DNA of 17,130 nucleotides from JAYEKL01 sp034660995 (GTDB taxonomy: Bacteria > Patescibacteriota > Minisyncoccia > JAHIHE01 > JAGLIN01). A program made the translations under genes and the position numbers. Where the stretch lies: the NCBI GenBank assembly GCA_034660995.1, contig JAYEKL010000047.1, forward strand, positions 1 through 17,130, in the 5' to 3' direction. Within the stretch, counting starts at the first letter, position 1. Each line of letters opens with the position of its first letter. Below, piece after piece: positions 1-6,454 of the stretch. The notes beneath the pieces are model-generated. The model had not been told where the DNA came from. It did no database searches and worked only from the letters and a program-made list of their open reading frames with translations.

Positions 1-3000
1 CTTTGATATTTTTGAAATTGTTTCTTAAATATGAAGAATATTCTTTTAGAGGATGGTCAGATACATAAAGTCCAAGAAGCTCTTTCTCCCACGCCATTCT
101 TTCTTTTTTATCTATTAATTTTGCGTTGGTAAGTTGCAATTTATTAATATTATCTTCAGACGAACCCAAATCCCCAAACAGGCTTACTTGCCCATTATTT
201 TTTGCTTGTTGATGTTCTTTGGCAAAATTCAAAATTCGTTCCATATTTGCAAGAAGCTTACTTCTTTCCTCCATACTATCAAACGCTCCTGTCTTTATCA
301 GGCTTTCCATTGATTTTTTATTCAAATCTCTTGATTCAACTCTTAGGACAAAATCTTCAATGCTTTCGTATTCTCCATTTTCCTTTCTTTCCTTAACTAT
401 TGTTTCTACGATATTATGACCGACATTTTTTATAGCAGAAAGTCCAAATCTAATTTCTTCTTTTTTGTTTTCGTTAATCACACCAAAATTTATAAAACTT
501 TTATTCACATCTGGCGGTAAAACTTCAATCCCCATTTGACGACACTCGTCAACTTCAATCGCAACACGATCTATGTTTTCCTGATCAGCTGTCAAAAGCG
601 ACGCCATAAACTCTGCTGGATAGTGCGCTTTCAAATATGCAGTTTGATAACCAATAAAAGCGTAACAGACAGCATGAGAATTATGAACAATTATATCGTT
701 AGCGACAAAATTATGAGTTCTCTCAATAGTCAAATCAAAAGTTTTTTCTTTACCGATTTTTTTTATCTCAACAATTTCATCCCAATAAATATCGGATTGA
801 GCTAGTTCTAATATTTCTTTGTCTTTTAATATCTTGCCAATCACTTCTACAGTTTCACGCAAATATCCTCTTTTTTTTGTCTCATCAAAAAACAATCTCT
901 CTGCAATATTATATTTTTTAGAAAATTCTTTTAAACTATATCCAGATTGTCTGATTTTTGTTCTTATTAAATCTTTTATTTGAACAGGAATAATGTCTTT
1001 ACTGCCTCGCGCAGTAGTTTTTTTAACTGTGCCATTTAATATTGGATGATCCTTTACCGCTTTTTTAATATCTTTGTTTATTGGAACACAGCGAGCTACC
1101 CCAATCATATCTCCGCTTTCAAGATTTTCAAGATTTTCCCATCCGTTAATTGTTTTAAATGGATGATTAGAAGTTGCTTTAATTATTCTTCCTAATCTTG
1201 TTTTGACTTGATAGATTTCTTTTGTTCCATTATCATAAACTTTCATAATTTTACTCGCACCAAGCTTGTAATTTTCTTTTAAAGTTAAAATTGAAGGCAA
1301 TCTCCCATCCTTTTTATATATTTTATACAACTCCTCAAGTTTAAATTGTTTACCAGTTTCTGAGTCAATTACAATAGTGTCTCCAGTTAAGCAACGATTA
1401 AACCCATACTCCGCGAATTTTTCCATATCAGAAAAAGTTTCCTTGGCAATTTTTTCACTAATATCATTTTCTAAACATCCTTTAATAAATTCTTCTTTCA
1501 TTTTTGCCATCAATTCAGCAATTTTTTTACCCATTGCTTTTCGCAAAGTATCAGCCTGTCCGCCTGTAAAATTTGCCATATCTTTAGATAATCTCATCAC
1601 TTGTTCCTGATAGACAATTATACCATAGGTATTTTTTAAGGCGTTTTCCATAATGGGATGTTTATAAACAATTTTCTTTTTACCATGCTTTCTGTCTATA
1701 AATTCGTCAACCATTCCAGAATTTAATGGTCCGGGTCTATAAAGGGCAACCATTGCAATTACATCTTCAAAATCAGTTGGTTCTAATTTTTTTAAATATC
1801 TTTTCATTCCACTTGATTCAAACTGGAAAACTCCTGTCGTCTTTCCTTGTTGAAAAAGTTTTAAGGTCTTTTCATCGTTAAGTGGAATTAAAGATAAATC
1901 TATTTTATCTTCTTTTGTTTTGGAAATTATTTTCAATGCGTTCTCAAGAACGGTAAGATTTTTCAATCCTAAAAAATCCATTTTTAAAAGTCCGAGATCT
2001 TCAATATTGTGCATTTCATATTGTGTAACTATTCCAGAATTATTTTGAGGAGGAAATTGACAAGGTGTATAATGATTTAGAGTGTTTTTACTAATTACAA
2101 CTCCACAAGCATGAGTAGAACTGTGCCTAGCAACCCCTTCAAGTTTTAGAGCATTGTCAATTAAATTTTTAGCTTCGGAATTGCTACTATATAAATCTTT
2201 TAGTTCTTTAACATTTGCTAACGCATCTGGAAGTTTTGTAAACATTGGAATTGCTTTTGCAATTTTGTCGCAAAAAGAATAGGGGAGTCCAAGCGCTCTT
2301 CCTGTGTCACGAATTGCCGCGCGAGCTGCCATTGTTCCAAAAGTTATAATTTGCGCAACATGATCCTCTCCATATTTTTGTGATACATATTTTAGAACTT
2401 CGTCTCTTCTATTATCAGCAAAATCCAAATCAATATCAGGCATACTAATTCTGTCTGGATTTAAAAATCTTTCAAACAAAAGATTATATTTTAATGGATC
2501 TATATCGGTAATTCCAATTAAATATGAAACTATTGATCCTGCGGCAGATCCTCTTCCAGGACCAACAATAATTCCTTCTTTTTTTGACCAATTAACAAAA
2601 TCCTGAACAATAAGAAAATATGAATCAAACCCCATCTTTTTAATAGTGTCTAATTCAAATTGCAATCTTTTTTCAATTTCTTCATTTGTTTTACCGTATC
2701 TTCTTCCAATTTCACCTCTGCATAATTTTTCAAGATATTCATCGGAAGGAAGATCGCCAGGAACTTTGTAATAAGGCAGAAGAATTTTTCCAAGTCCTAT
2801 TTCTACATTGCAAGCCTCAACTATTCTTTGTGTATTGTCTATCGCTTCTGGAATATGCTTAAATTGCTCAATCATTGTTTCTTGACTTTTCAATGAATAG
2901 TCATCACCAACCATAGACAATCTATCTTTTTCATTGACAGTTCTATTCATTTGAATACACATTAAGATGTCCTGAGCCTTGTCATCTTCTGCATTGATAT

Positions 3001-3625
3001 AATGAACGTCGTTTGCGGCAACAAGAGGAGCACTGGTTATTTTAGATAAATCAATTAAAGCTTTGTTGACTATTTCTTGCTCTTTAAAACTAGGATGATG
3101 CTGAAGTTCTAAATAGAAATTTTCTTTTCCAAATATTTCCTGAAATTCTCCAATTATCTTTTCGGCTTTTTTTAAATCACCAGACAGAATTGCTCTTGGA
3201 ACTTCTCCCGCAATACAAGCTGAACTTGCAATAATTCCTTCAGAATATTTTCTTAAAAGCTCTTTATCTATTCTTGGCTTATAATAAAATCCCTCCAGAT
3301 GAGCTGAGGTTGTAAGTTTGATTAGATTTTTATAGCCAGTTTCATTCTTAGCGAGCAAAATCAAATGATTTCTTTTGTTATCTACTCCAGCATTCTTGTT
3401 ATATCTTGAACCTGTAGCTACATAAGCCTCCACTCCAAGAATCGGTTTGATATTTTTTGCTTTTGCTTTTTGATAAAACTCAATTATGCCATACATAACA
3501 CCATGATCAGTAAGAGCCAATGAATCCATATTTAGTTCAATGGCTTTATCTATTAAATCGTCAATCTTAGCAAGTCCGTCAAGAAGACTGTAATGGCTAT
3601 GAGTGTGAAGATGAGTAAATTTCAT
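1..3625 (-). CDS. dnaE: DNA polymerase III subunit alpha, intein-containing precursor (3' end outside window)
   Basis: Replicative DNA polymerase catalytic subunit. Reading the minus strand from ATG at 3625 gives one uninterrupted frame of 1208 codons to the window edge, so the C-terminus is missing. The start MKFTHLHTHSHYS opens a PHP domain (about 1-210) in which H5, H7, D16, H41, E66, H87, C137, D206 and H208 occupy the metal-site positions, suggesting an active PHP proofreading site. The palm carries PDIDLDF (D397, D399) and KMDFLGL (D550), the three catalytic aspartates. An intein occupies residues 745-982 between EYGFNR and SHAVCYA. The C-extein continues through the finger region and the helix-hairpin-helix region (about AIKNVGHNIVETIV); the OB-fold end lies beyond the window. 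It is 83 bp downstream of the membrane-protein gene on the same strand and probably shares its promoter. No Shine-Dalgarno is visible. Identity is very secure. Confidence 0.97.
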   Translation of the reverse strand, partial: MKFTHLHTHSHYSLLDGLAKIDDLIDKAIELNMDSLALTDHGVMYGIIEFYQKAKAKNIKPILGVEAYVATGSRYNKNAGVDNKRNHLILLAKNETGYKNLIKLTTSAHLEGFYYKPRIDKELLRKYSEGIIASSACIAGEVPRAILSGDLKKAEKIIGEFQEIFGKENFYLELQHHPSFKEQEIVNKALIDLSKITSAPLVAANDVHYINAEDDKAQDILMCIQMNRTVNEKDRLSMVGDDYSLKSQETMIEQFKHIPEAIDNTQRIVEACNVEIGLGKILLPYYKVPGDLPSDEYLEKLCRGEIGRRYGKTNEEIEKRLQFELDTIKKMGFDSYFLIVQDFVNWSKKEGIIVGPGRGSAAGSIVSYLIGITDIDPLKYNLLFERFLNPDRISMPDIDLDFADNRRDEVLKYVSQKYGEDHVAQIITFGTMAARAAIRDTGRALGLPYSFCDKIAKAIPMFTKLPDALANVKELKDLYSSNSEAKNLIDNALKLEGVARHSSTHACGVVISKNTLNHYTPCQFPPQNNSGIVTQYEMHNIEDLGLLKMDFLGLKNLTVLENALKIISKTKEDKIDLSLIPLNDEKTLKLFQQGKTTGVFQFESSGMKRYLKKLEPTDFEDVIAMVALYRPGPLNSGMVDEFIDRKHGKKKIVYKHPIMENALKNTYGIIVYQEQVMRLSKDMANFTGGQADTLRKAMGKKIAELMAKMKEEFIKGCLENDISEKIAKETFSDMEKFAEYGFNRCLTGDTIVIDSETGKQFKLEELYKIYKKDGRLPSILTLKENYKLGASKIMKVYDNGTKEIYQVKTRLGRIIKATSNHPFKTINGWENLENLESGDMIGVARCVPINKDIKKAVKDHPILNGTVKKTTARGSKDIIPVQIKDLIRTKIRQSGYSLKEFSKKYNIAERLFFDETKKRGYLRETVEVIGKILKDKEILELAQSDIYWDEIVEIKKIGKEKTFDLTIERTHNFVANDIIVHNSHAVCYAFIGYQTAYLKAHYPAEFMASLLTADQENIDRVAIEVDECRQMGIEVLPPDVNKSFINFGVINENKKEEIRFGLSAIKNVGHNIVETIVKERKENGEYESIEDFVLRVESRDLNKKSMESLIKTGAFDSMEERSKLLANMERILNFAKEHQQAKNNGQVSLFGDLGSSEDNINKLQLTNAKLIDKKERMAWEKELLGLYVSDHPLKEYSSYLRNNFKNIK
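680..1393 (-). other. Mini-intein within DnaE (238 residues, no recognisable endonuclease)
   Basis: Protein-splicing element translated in frame with DnaE. Block A is CLTGDTIV with Cys1 as nucleophile. Block B is ATSNHPF, with T74 and H77 as the TxxH pair. Block F is FDLTIERTHNFVAND, with D220 and H227. Block G is DIIVHN followed by Ser, so the penultimate His237, terminal Asn238 and +1 Ser are all present and splicing should be competent. About 97 residues (103-199) separate the splicing halves. This linker has no LAGLIDADG motif and is too short for a full homing domain, but holds a helix-turn-helix-like stretch (GYSLKEFSKKYNI) of the kind found in DOD-type inteins, so it looks like a relic. 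The insertion point (FNR|SHA) is three residues downstream of the cyanobacterial split DnaE intein site (EY|CFN). Boundaries come from motif reading and the conserved DnaE flanks. Confidence 0.93.
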
Positions 3626-3652
3626 TTTTATGAATAATAAATAATAAATTAT

Positions 3653-3696
3653 GAATTATGAATTATGAATTTGATCTAATTCATGGTTCATAATTC
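3653..3696. repeat. AT-rich hairpin made of 7-bp repeats, upstream of dnaE
   Basis: AATTATG occurs three times in tandem at 3647-3667. The arm at 3653-3671 is the inverted complement of 3678-3696 (17 of 19 positions), with a 6-nt loop. It lies in the 83-bp spacer between the membrane-protein gene and dnaE, and a second degenerate set (TTCATGATTCAT) continues to 3712. No T-tract follows on the minus strand, so it does not look like a standard terminator. It could be a processing or attenuation structure, or simply low-complexity spacer. Confidence 0.55.
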
Positions 3697-3708
3697 TTGA
3701 TTCATGAT

Positions 3709-4326
3709 TCATTTTCTATTTTTCCACCAATACAACCCTCCTACTAATACAGTACCAATAATAACGATTATCAAAATCATCGGAATAAATTTATAAAAAA
3801 TAAACTGTGAAAAATTAGAAATTATTTCTGAAATAAATTGTCCAGTTGCTGTCTCCGTTGAAAGAAAAACCGCGAAAAAGAATAAGGAAATTAAAATTAC
3901 TACTTTTTTTGTTTTTTGTGGAAATTTATTAAAATATCTTTGCAAGAAAAAATTTATTTTTTCTTTTGACGCTAAATTTTTTGATTCAATTTTGACAATA
4001 TTAGAGATAGTTTTGTAATATCCAGCGACTATTTCCCTTGTTTCGTCCGCGGAAACAGAAAAACCAGGTTCTTTTATTAGTTTTTCGCATATAGCGCGGG
4101 AATAGTTTAGCTTGTCTGTGTTTTTAATTAATAATTCTATATTCTTTATTTTTTCAGGAACACTTTTTCCAGGAATTTTTTTATCATCCAGAACCATTAA
4201 TAATATCTTTTCGGTTTCTATGATTGCGACTTTATATCCTGAATTAGTGCCTTCATTTAAAGCACGATCAACTATATCCCAATGTTCTTGATAACTATCA
4301 AGTAAACTCTTTTTATCATCTGACAT
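3709..4326 (-). CDS. Membrane-anchored protein of unknown function with a helical, HEPN/DUF4145-like N-terminal region
   Basis: I do not recognise a named family. The 205-residue protein has no signal peptide. Residues 1-135 are hydrophilic and helical. Two hydrophobic segments follow, at about 142-156 and 179-199, and the protein ends WWKNRK, so it is probably anchored by a C-terminal hairpin with a cytoplasmic N-domain. The pattern W16-D...AIIETEKIL...GKSVPEKIKN...SRAICEKLIKEPGF resembles a helical domain common in Patescibacteria with a consensus like AD-x-LLD...GERL...HKLRNRIAHE, i.e. HEPN/DUF4145-like. The RN-x-x-H signature is not preserved here (RAICEKL), so nuclease activity is not implied. 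It has its own near-consensus promoter and precedes dnaE by 83 bp on the same strand, so co-transcription is likely. The stop is TGA. The HEPN link is inference from pattern only. Confidence 0.82.
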   Translation of the reverse strand: MSDDKKSLLDSYQEHWDIVDRALNEGTNSGYKVAIIETEKILLMVLDDKKIPGKSVPEKIKNIELLIKNTDKLNYSRAICEKLIKEPGFSVSADETREIVAGYYKTISNIVKIESKNLASKEKINFFLQRYFNKFPQKTKKVVILISLFFFAVFLSTETATGQFISEIISNFSQFIFYKFIPMILIIVIIGTVLVGGLYWWKNRK

Positions 4327-4355
4327 AATTATATTTTAATGTTTAGACTGTTATC

Positions 4356-4384
4356 ATTATATAATCTGAGACGATAAAAAGCAA
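4356..4384 (-). promoter_or_regulatory. Sigma70-type promoter for the membrane-protein gene and dnaE
   Basis: On the minus strand, TTGCTT (4384-4379) is followed after exactly 17 nt by a perfect TATAAT (4361-4356). The predicted transcript would start near 4349, leaving a leader of about 23 nt before the ATG at 4326. Confidence 0.7.
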
Positions 4385-4588
4385 ATCATATTAACATCTT
4401 AACATATTAACATAGGGGCTGCGATCATTCCCATCTAACCGTGTCCCGTATTTTCGGAGAGAGGGGAGTTAGCATTTAAGTATTAAGTATATAGTATTAA
4501 GCATCCCACCTAATATCTTTCAACCCACAATATTCTTCGACCTTGTAGAAAAGTTGTACGCATAGAAGTTATTATATACAATAATTAA
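4385..4588. other. Divergent intergenic spacer, no gene seen
   Basis: I see no credible ORF or structured RNA here. It starts with degenerate words (TTAACAT / TATTAACAT at 4389-4412 and AAGTATTAAG variants at 4478-4502). AGGGGCTGCGATCATTCCC at about 4413-4431 resembles the reverse complement of the right end of the 119-bp foldback repeat with a deletion, possibly another relic. The 11-mer TACGCATAGAA (4557-4567) recurs at 12141-12151, also upstream of a copy of that repeat. Confidence 0.45.
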
Positions 4589-4630
4589 GGTCTGCTTATT
4601 TTCTTATAATTTCCCTTTAGAAATGGGGTT
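4589..4630 (+). repeat. Decayed left half of the 119-bp foldback repeat
   Basis: GGTCTGCTTATTTTCTTATA, then a TTCCC...GGGG hairpin remnant, matches the left arm of the full copies at 12203 and 13394 with several substitutions, and stops at the hairpin apex. The right half is missing. Its end merges with the -35 box of the rnhB promoter. Confidence 0.65.
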
Positions 4631-4656
4631 GACAAAAAAGTATTTAAACTTATAAT
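4629..4656 (+). promoter_or_regulatory. Consensus sigma70-type promoter for the rnhB-rpmF-nusB-rnc group
   Basis: A perfect TTGACA (4629-4634) and a perfect TATAAT (4651-4656) are separated by 16 nt. The predicted start is near 4663, about 50 nt before rnhB. The -35 box lies at the edge of the decayed foldback repeat. Confidence 0.78.
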
Positions 4657-4690
4657 AAAGTAGTTATATTTATCCAGTGTTTACTATAAA

Positions 4691-4697
4691 AAGGAGG
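4691..4697 (+). promoter_or_regulatory. Strong Shine-Dalgarno at unusual distance before rnhB
   Basis: AAGGAGG is the best Shine-Dalgarno match in the window, but 16 nt separate it from the ATG at 4714, longer than the usual 5-9. No alternative ATG/GTG/TTG in frame lies closer. A weak GAGA lies nearer the start. Most other genes here have no such motif. Confidence 0.5.
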
Positions 4698-4713
4698 CTA
4701 GAAAAGAGACAAA

Positions 4714-5340
4714 ATGATAATTCCAGATTTTTCAAGAGAGGAGAAATTACTCAGAAGAGGATATAAATATATTGCGGGAGTTGATGAAGCTGGTCGTGGT
4801 CCATTGGCAGGTCCAGTGGTAGCAGCAGCAGTTGTTTTTTTAGATGATAAAATTATTAAAGAGTTAATTAAAAAAGGAATTCGAGACTCTAAAACATTAT
4901 CTGCTAAAAAACGAGAATATTTTTATGAATTAATAACAGAGCAGTCTCAAGACTGGGCCGTGGGCAAAGTTTCAGAGAAAATTATTGATAAAATAAATAT
5001 ATTAGAAGCAACAAAGCTTGCTATGTGTAAGGCAGTAGAAAGTTTAGAAAATACGCCTGACTTTATACTTGTTGACGGAATAAATACAATTGAAAATTTT
5101 CCTGCAAGTCAAATTGCAATCCCTAAAGCTGACCAATTTGTTTTTTCAGTGAGTGCTGCTTCAATAATTGCTAAAGTGACTAGAGATAAAATTTTAATGG
5201 ATTTCGACAAACAATATCCAGGCTATGGATTTGCTGCACACAAAGGATATGGGACAAAATTTCACATGGAAATGATTAAGAAAATGGGACCATGTAAAAT
5301 ACATAGAAAATCTTTTAAGCCAATCGGAAATTTATTTTAA
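4714..5340 (+). CDS. rnhB: Ribonuclease HII
   Basis: Cleaves the RNA strand of RNA-DNA hybrids and initiates removal of single ribonucleotides from DNA, acting in the cytoplasm. The 208 residues match the usual family length. The signature GVDEAGRGPLAGPV (22-35) supplies catalytic D24 and E25; ILVDG gives D121 and PKADQ gives D140, completing the DEDD metal site. DSKTLSAKKR (58-67) and AASIIAKVTRD (148-158) are further RNase HII signatures, and the tail YGTKFHME is the conserved C-terminal element. It is the first gene after a consensus promoter, and heads a co-directional group with rpmF (118 bp downstream), nusB and rnc. The start is the only one that keeps the full N-terminal helix. Nothing is missing or broken. 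Confidence 0.97.
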   Translation: MIIPDFSREEKLLRRGYKYIAGVDEAGRGPLAGPVVAAAVVFLDDKIIKELIKKGIRDSKTLSAKKREYFYELITEQSQDWAVGKVSEKIIDKINILEATKLAMCKAVESLENTPDFILVDGINTIENFPASQIAIPKADQFVFSVSAASIIAKVTRDKILMDFDKQYPGYGFAAHKGYGTKFHMEMIKKMGPCKIHRKSFKPIGNLF

Positions 5341-5389
5341 AAAATCTTCAAAAAAAATGATAATATAATTGGTTAGATTAAGCTATTGC

Positions 5390-5418
5390 TTGCAAAATAA
5401 ATTAAATTAATGTAAGAT
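5390..5418 (+). promoter_or_regulatory. Possible promoter for rpmF
   Basis: TTGCAA (5390-5395), 17 nt, then TAAGAT (5413-5418), about 40 nt before the rpmF ATG. Background AT-richness makes chance matches likely, so this is tentative. Confidence 0.35.
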
Positions 5419-5458
5419 AATTATAGATACGAATTTATAACTTTTAATTTCACAGAAT

Positions 5459-5737
5459 ATGCCACATCCAAAAAAGAGAACAACTAAAGCAGCAAGAAAT
5501 CAGCGCAGATCTCATCACGCTTTGAAAGAAATTACTTTAACAAAATGTGAAAAATGCGGCAAACCAGTAAAACCGCATCATGCTTGCGCAAATTGTGGAA
5601 CTTATAAGAAAAAAGAGGTAATTGATATTCTTAAAAGACTTCCAAGAAAAGAACGTGTAAAAATAGAGAAGAAGAAAAAGAAAACTGAAATAAAGAAAGA
5701 GAATAAAGAAGAAAAAAAGACAGTTGAAAAAAAATAG
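5459..5737 (+). CDS. rpmF: 50S ribosomal protein L32 with a charged C-terminal extension
   Basis: Small large-subunit ribosomal protein. MPHPKKRTTKAARNQRRSHH is the classic L32 start, and the zinc ribbon follows as CEKCGKP (C30, C33) and CANCGTY (C43, C46), so this is the four-cysteine, zinc-binding form. The core ends around residue 60 (KKKEVIDIL). About 30 further residues are almost entirely Lys/Glu, giving 92 residues against about 55-65 normally. The tail shares its base composition with the rest of the gene and no internal stop or shift suggests a misread end. No Shine-Dalgarno precedes the ATG. It lies between rnhB and nusB on the same strand, in a ribosome/RNA-processing neighbourhood. 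Confidence 0.96.
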   Translation: MPHPKKRTTKAARNQRRSHHALKEITLTKCEKCGKPVKPHHACANCGTYKKKEVIDILKRLPRKERVKIEKKKKKTEIKKENKEEKKTVEKK

Positions 5738-5812
5738 ATTTTTATATTGTTTATGTTGCTATATTGTTATACATGTCGTAATAACACGGTAATTAAATGA
5801 TTTAAGCAATGT

Positions 5813-5836
5813 AACAATTTAACAATTTAACAATTT
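5813..5836. repeat. Three perfect 8-bp tandem repeats before nusB
   Basis: AACAATTT is repeated three times without mismatch, ending 6 nt before the nusB start codon at the place where a ribosome binding site would be expected. Similar degenerate words precede several other genes in the window. Confidence 0.8.
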
Positions 5837-5842
5837 ATTGTC

Positions 5843-6316
5843 ATGTCCAATAGACATTTGTCTAGATCGATTACAATGCAAAGTTTGTACGAATGGGATT
5901 TTCAAAGTTCTATTGTTAGTGATGATAAAAAAAAAGATAAATTTAGCAAAAAAGAACTTGATCGTATAGTTCAAAACAATATAAAAGAATATGGTCTTGA
6001 AATAGAAAAAGATAACTTTATAACAGACACGATAGATGGTGTTTTTAAGTATCTTCAGAAGATAGACACTACAACGCAAAGACTAGCTCCAGAATGGCCG
6101 ATTAGCCAAGTGACGGTTGTAGACAGGAATATTCTTCGCATTGGAATTTATGAGTTGATATTTAGTAAGCGCAACGACGTTCCTCCAAAGGTTGCGATAA
6201 ATGAAGCGATTGAGCTTGCAAAATCATTTGGGGGAAATTCAAGCGGTAAATTTGTTAATGGAGTCTTGGGAAGTTTATATAAAGAAATTGAGAAAGACAA
6301 AAAAGAGAATAAATAA
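5843..6316 (+). CDS. nusB: Transcription antitermination factor NusB
   Basis: Small all-helical RNA-binding protein that with NusE (S10) binds boxA and supports antitermination on rRNA operons. The 157 residues are slightly longer than the typical 130-150. Family signatures are visible: SRSITMQSLYEWD near the N-terminus (12-residue offset as in RxxAxQxLY), APEWPISQVTVVDRNILRIGIYEL (about 82-105) and VAINEAIELAKSFGG followed by KFVNGVLGSLYKE at the C-terminus, which form the conserved helical core. An insertion of charged residues (about 24-45) accounts for the extra length. The gene is 105 bp after rpmF and 138 bp before rnc. The stop codon TAA directly abuts a short foldback repeat relic. 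The start lacks a Shine-Dalgarno. Confidence 0.96.
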   Translation: MSNRHLSRSITMQSLYEWDFQSSIVSDDKKKDKFSKKELDRIVQNNIKEYGLEIEKDNFITDTIDGVFKYLQKIDTTTQRLAPEWPISQVTVVDRNILRIGIYELIFSKRNDVPPKVAINEAIELAKSFGGNSSGKFVNGVLGSLYKEIEKDKKENK

Positions 6317-6346
6317 GGTCTGCTGATCGGTAAAAATCACCAGCCC
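6317..6346. repeat. Interior-deleted 30-bp copy of the foldback repeat
   Basis: Exactly the two termini of the longer element are joined: GGTCTGCTGAT (left end) directly followed by CGGTAAAAATCACCAGCCC (right end). The roughly 90-bp hairpin interior found at 12203 and 13394 is absent. The copy begins at the base after the nusB stop codon. Confidence 0.8.
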
Positions 6347-6422
6347 TTAAATAACATTTAAACATTTTGGCATTTTTACATAACTAAGGCTAGTTGTTGT
6401 GTTAATATGTGATTTTGTTTAA

Positions 6423-6448
6423 ATGCTAGCATATTAATATGTTAACAT
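6423..6448. repeat. Three overlapping 10-bp palindromes before rnc
   Basis: ATGCTAGCAT (6423-6432), ATATTAATAT (6431-6440) and ATGTTAACAT (6439-6448) are each perfectly palindromic and their centres are exactly 8 bp apart. The last one ends 6 nt before the rnc ATG at 6455. Function unknown; it could be an operator, or spacer low-complexity sequence. Confidence 0.6.
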
Positions 6449-6454
6449 TTAATT

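Noticed and set aside
680..1393. Split DnaE intein or two separate dnaE genes
   Set aside because: The reading frame is continuous from 3625 through both intein halves to the window edge, with no stop or new start.
202..1610. Small plus-strand reading frames at 202-419, 536-805 and 1377-1610
   Set aside because: They lie wholly inside dnaE/intein coding sequence on the opposite strand, and have no recognisable motifs or ribosome binding sites.
4385..4588. Structured RNA or tRNA in the spacer before rnhB
   Set aside because: No cloverleaf, TTCGA arm with pairing partners or extended pairing; the GC-richer patch at 4413-4475 looks like repeat debris.
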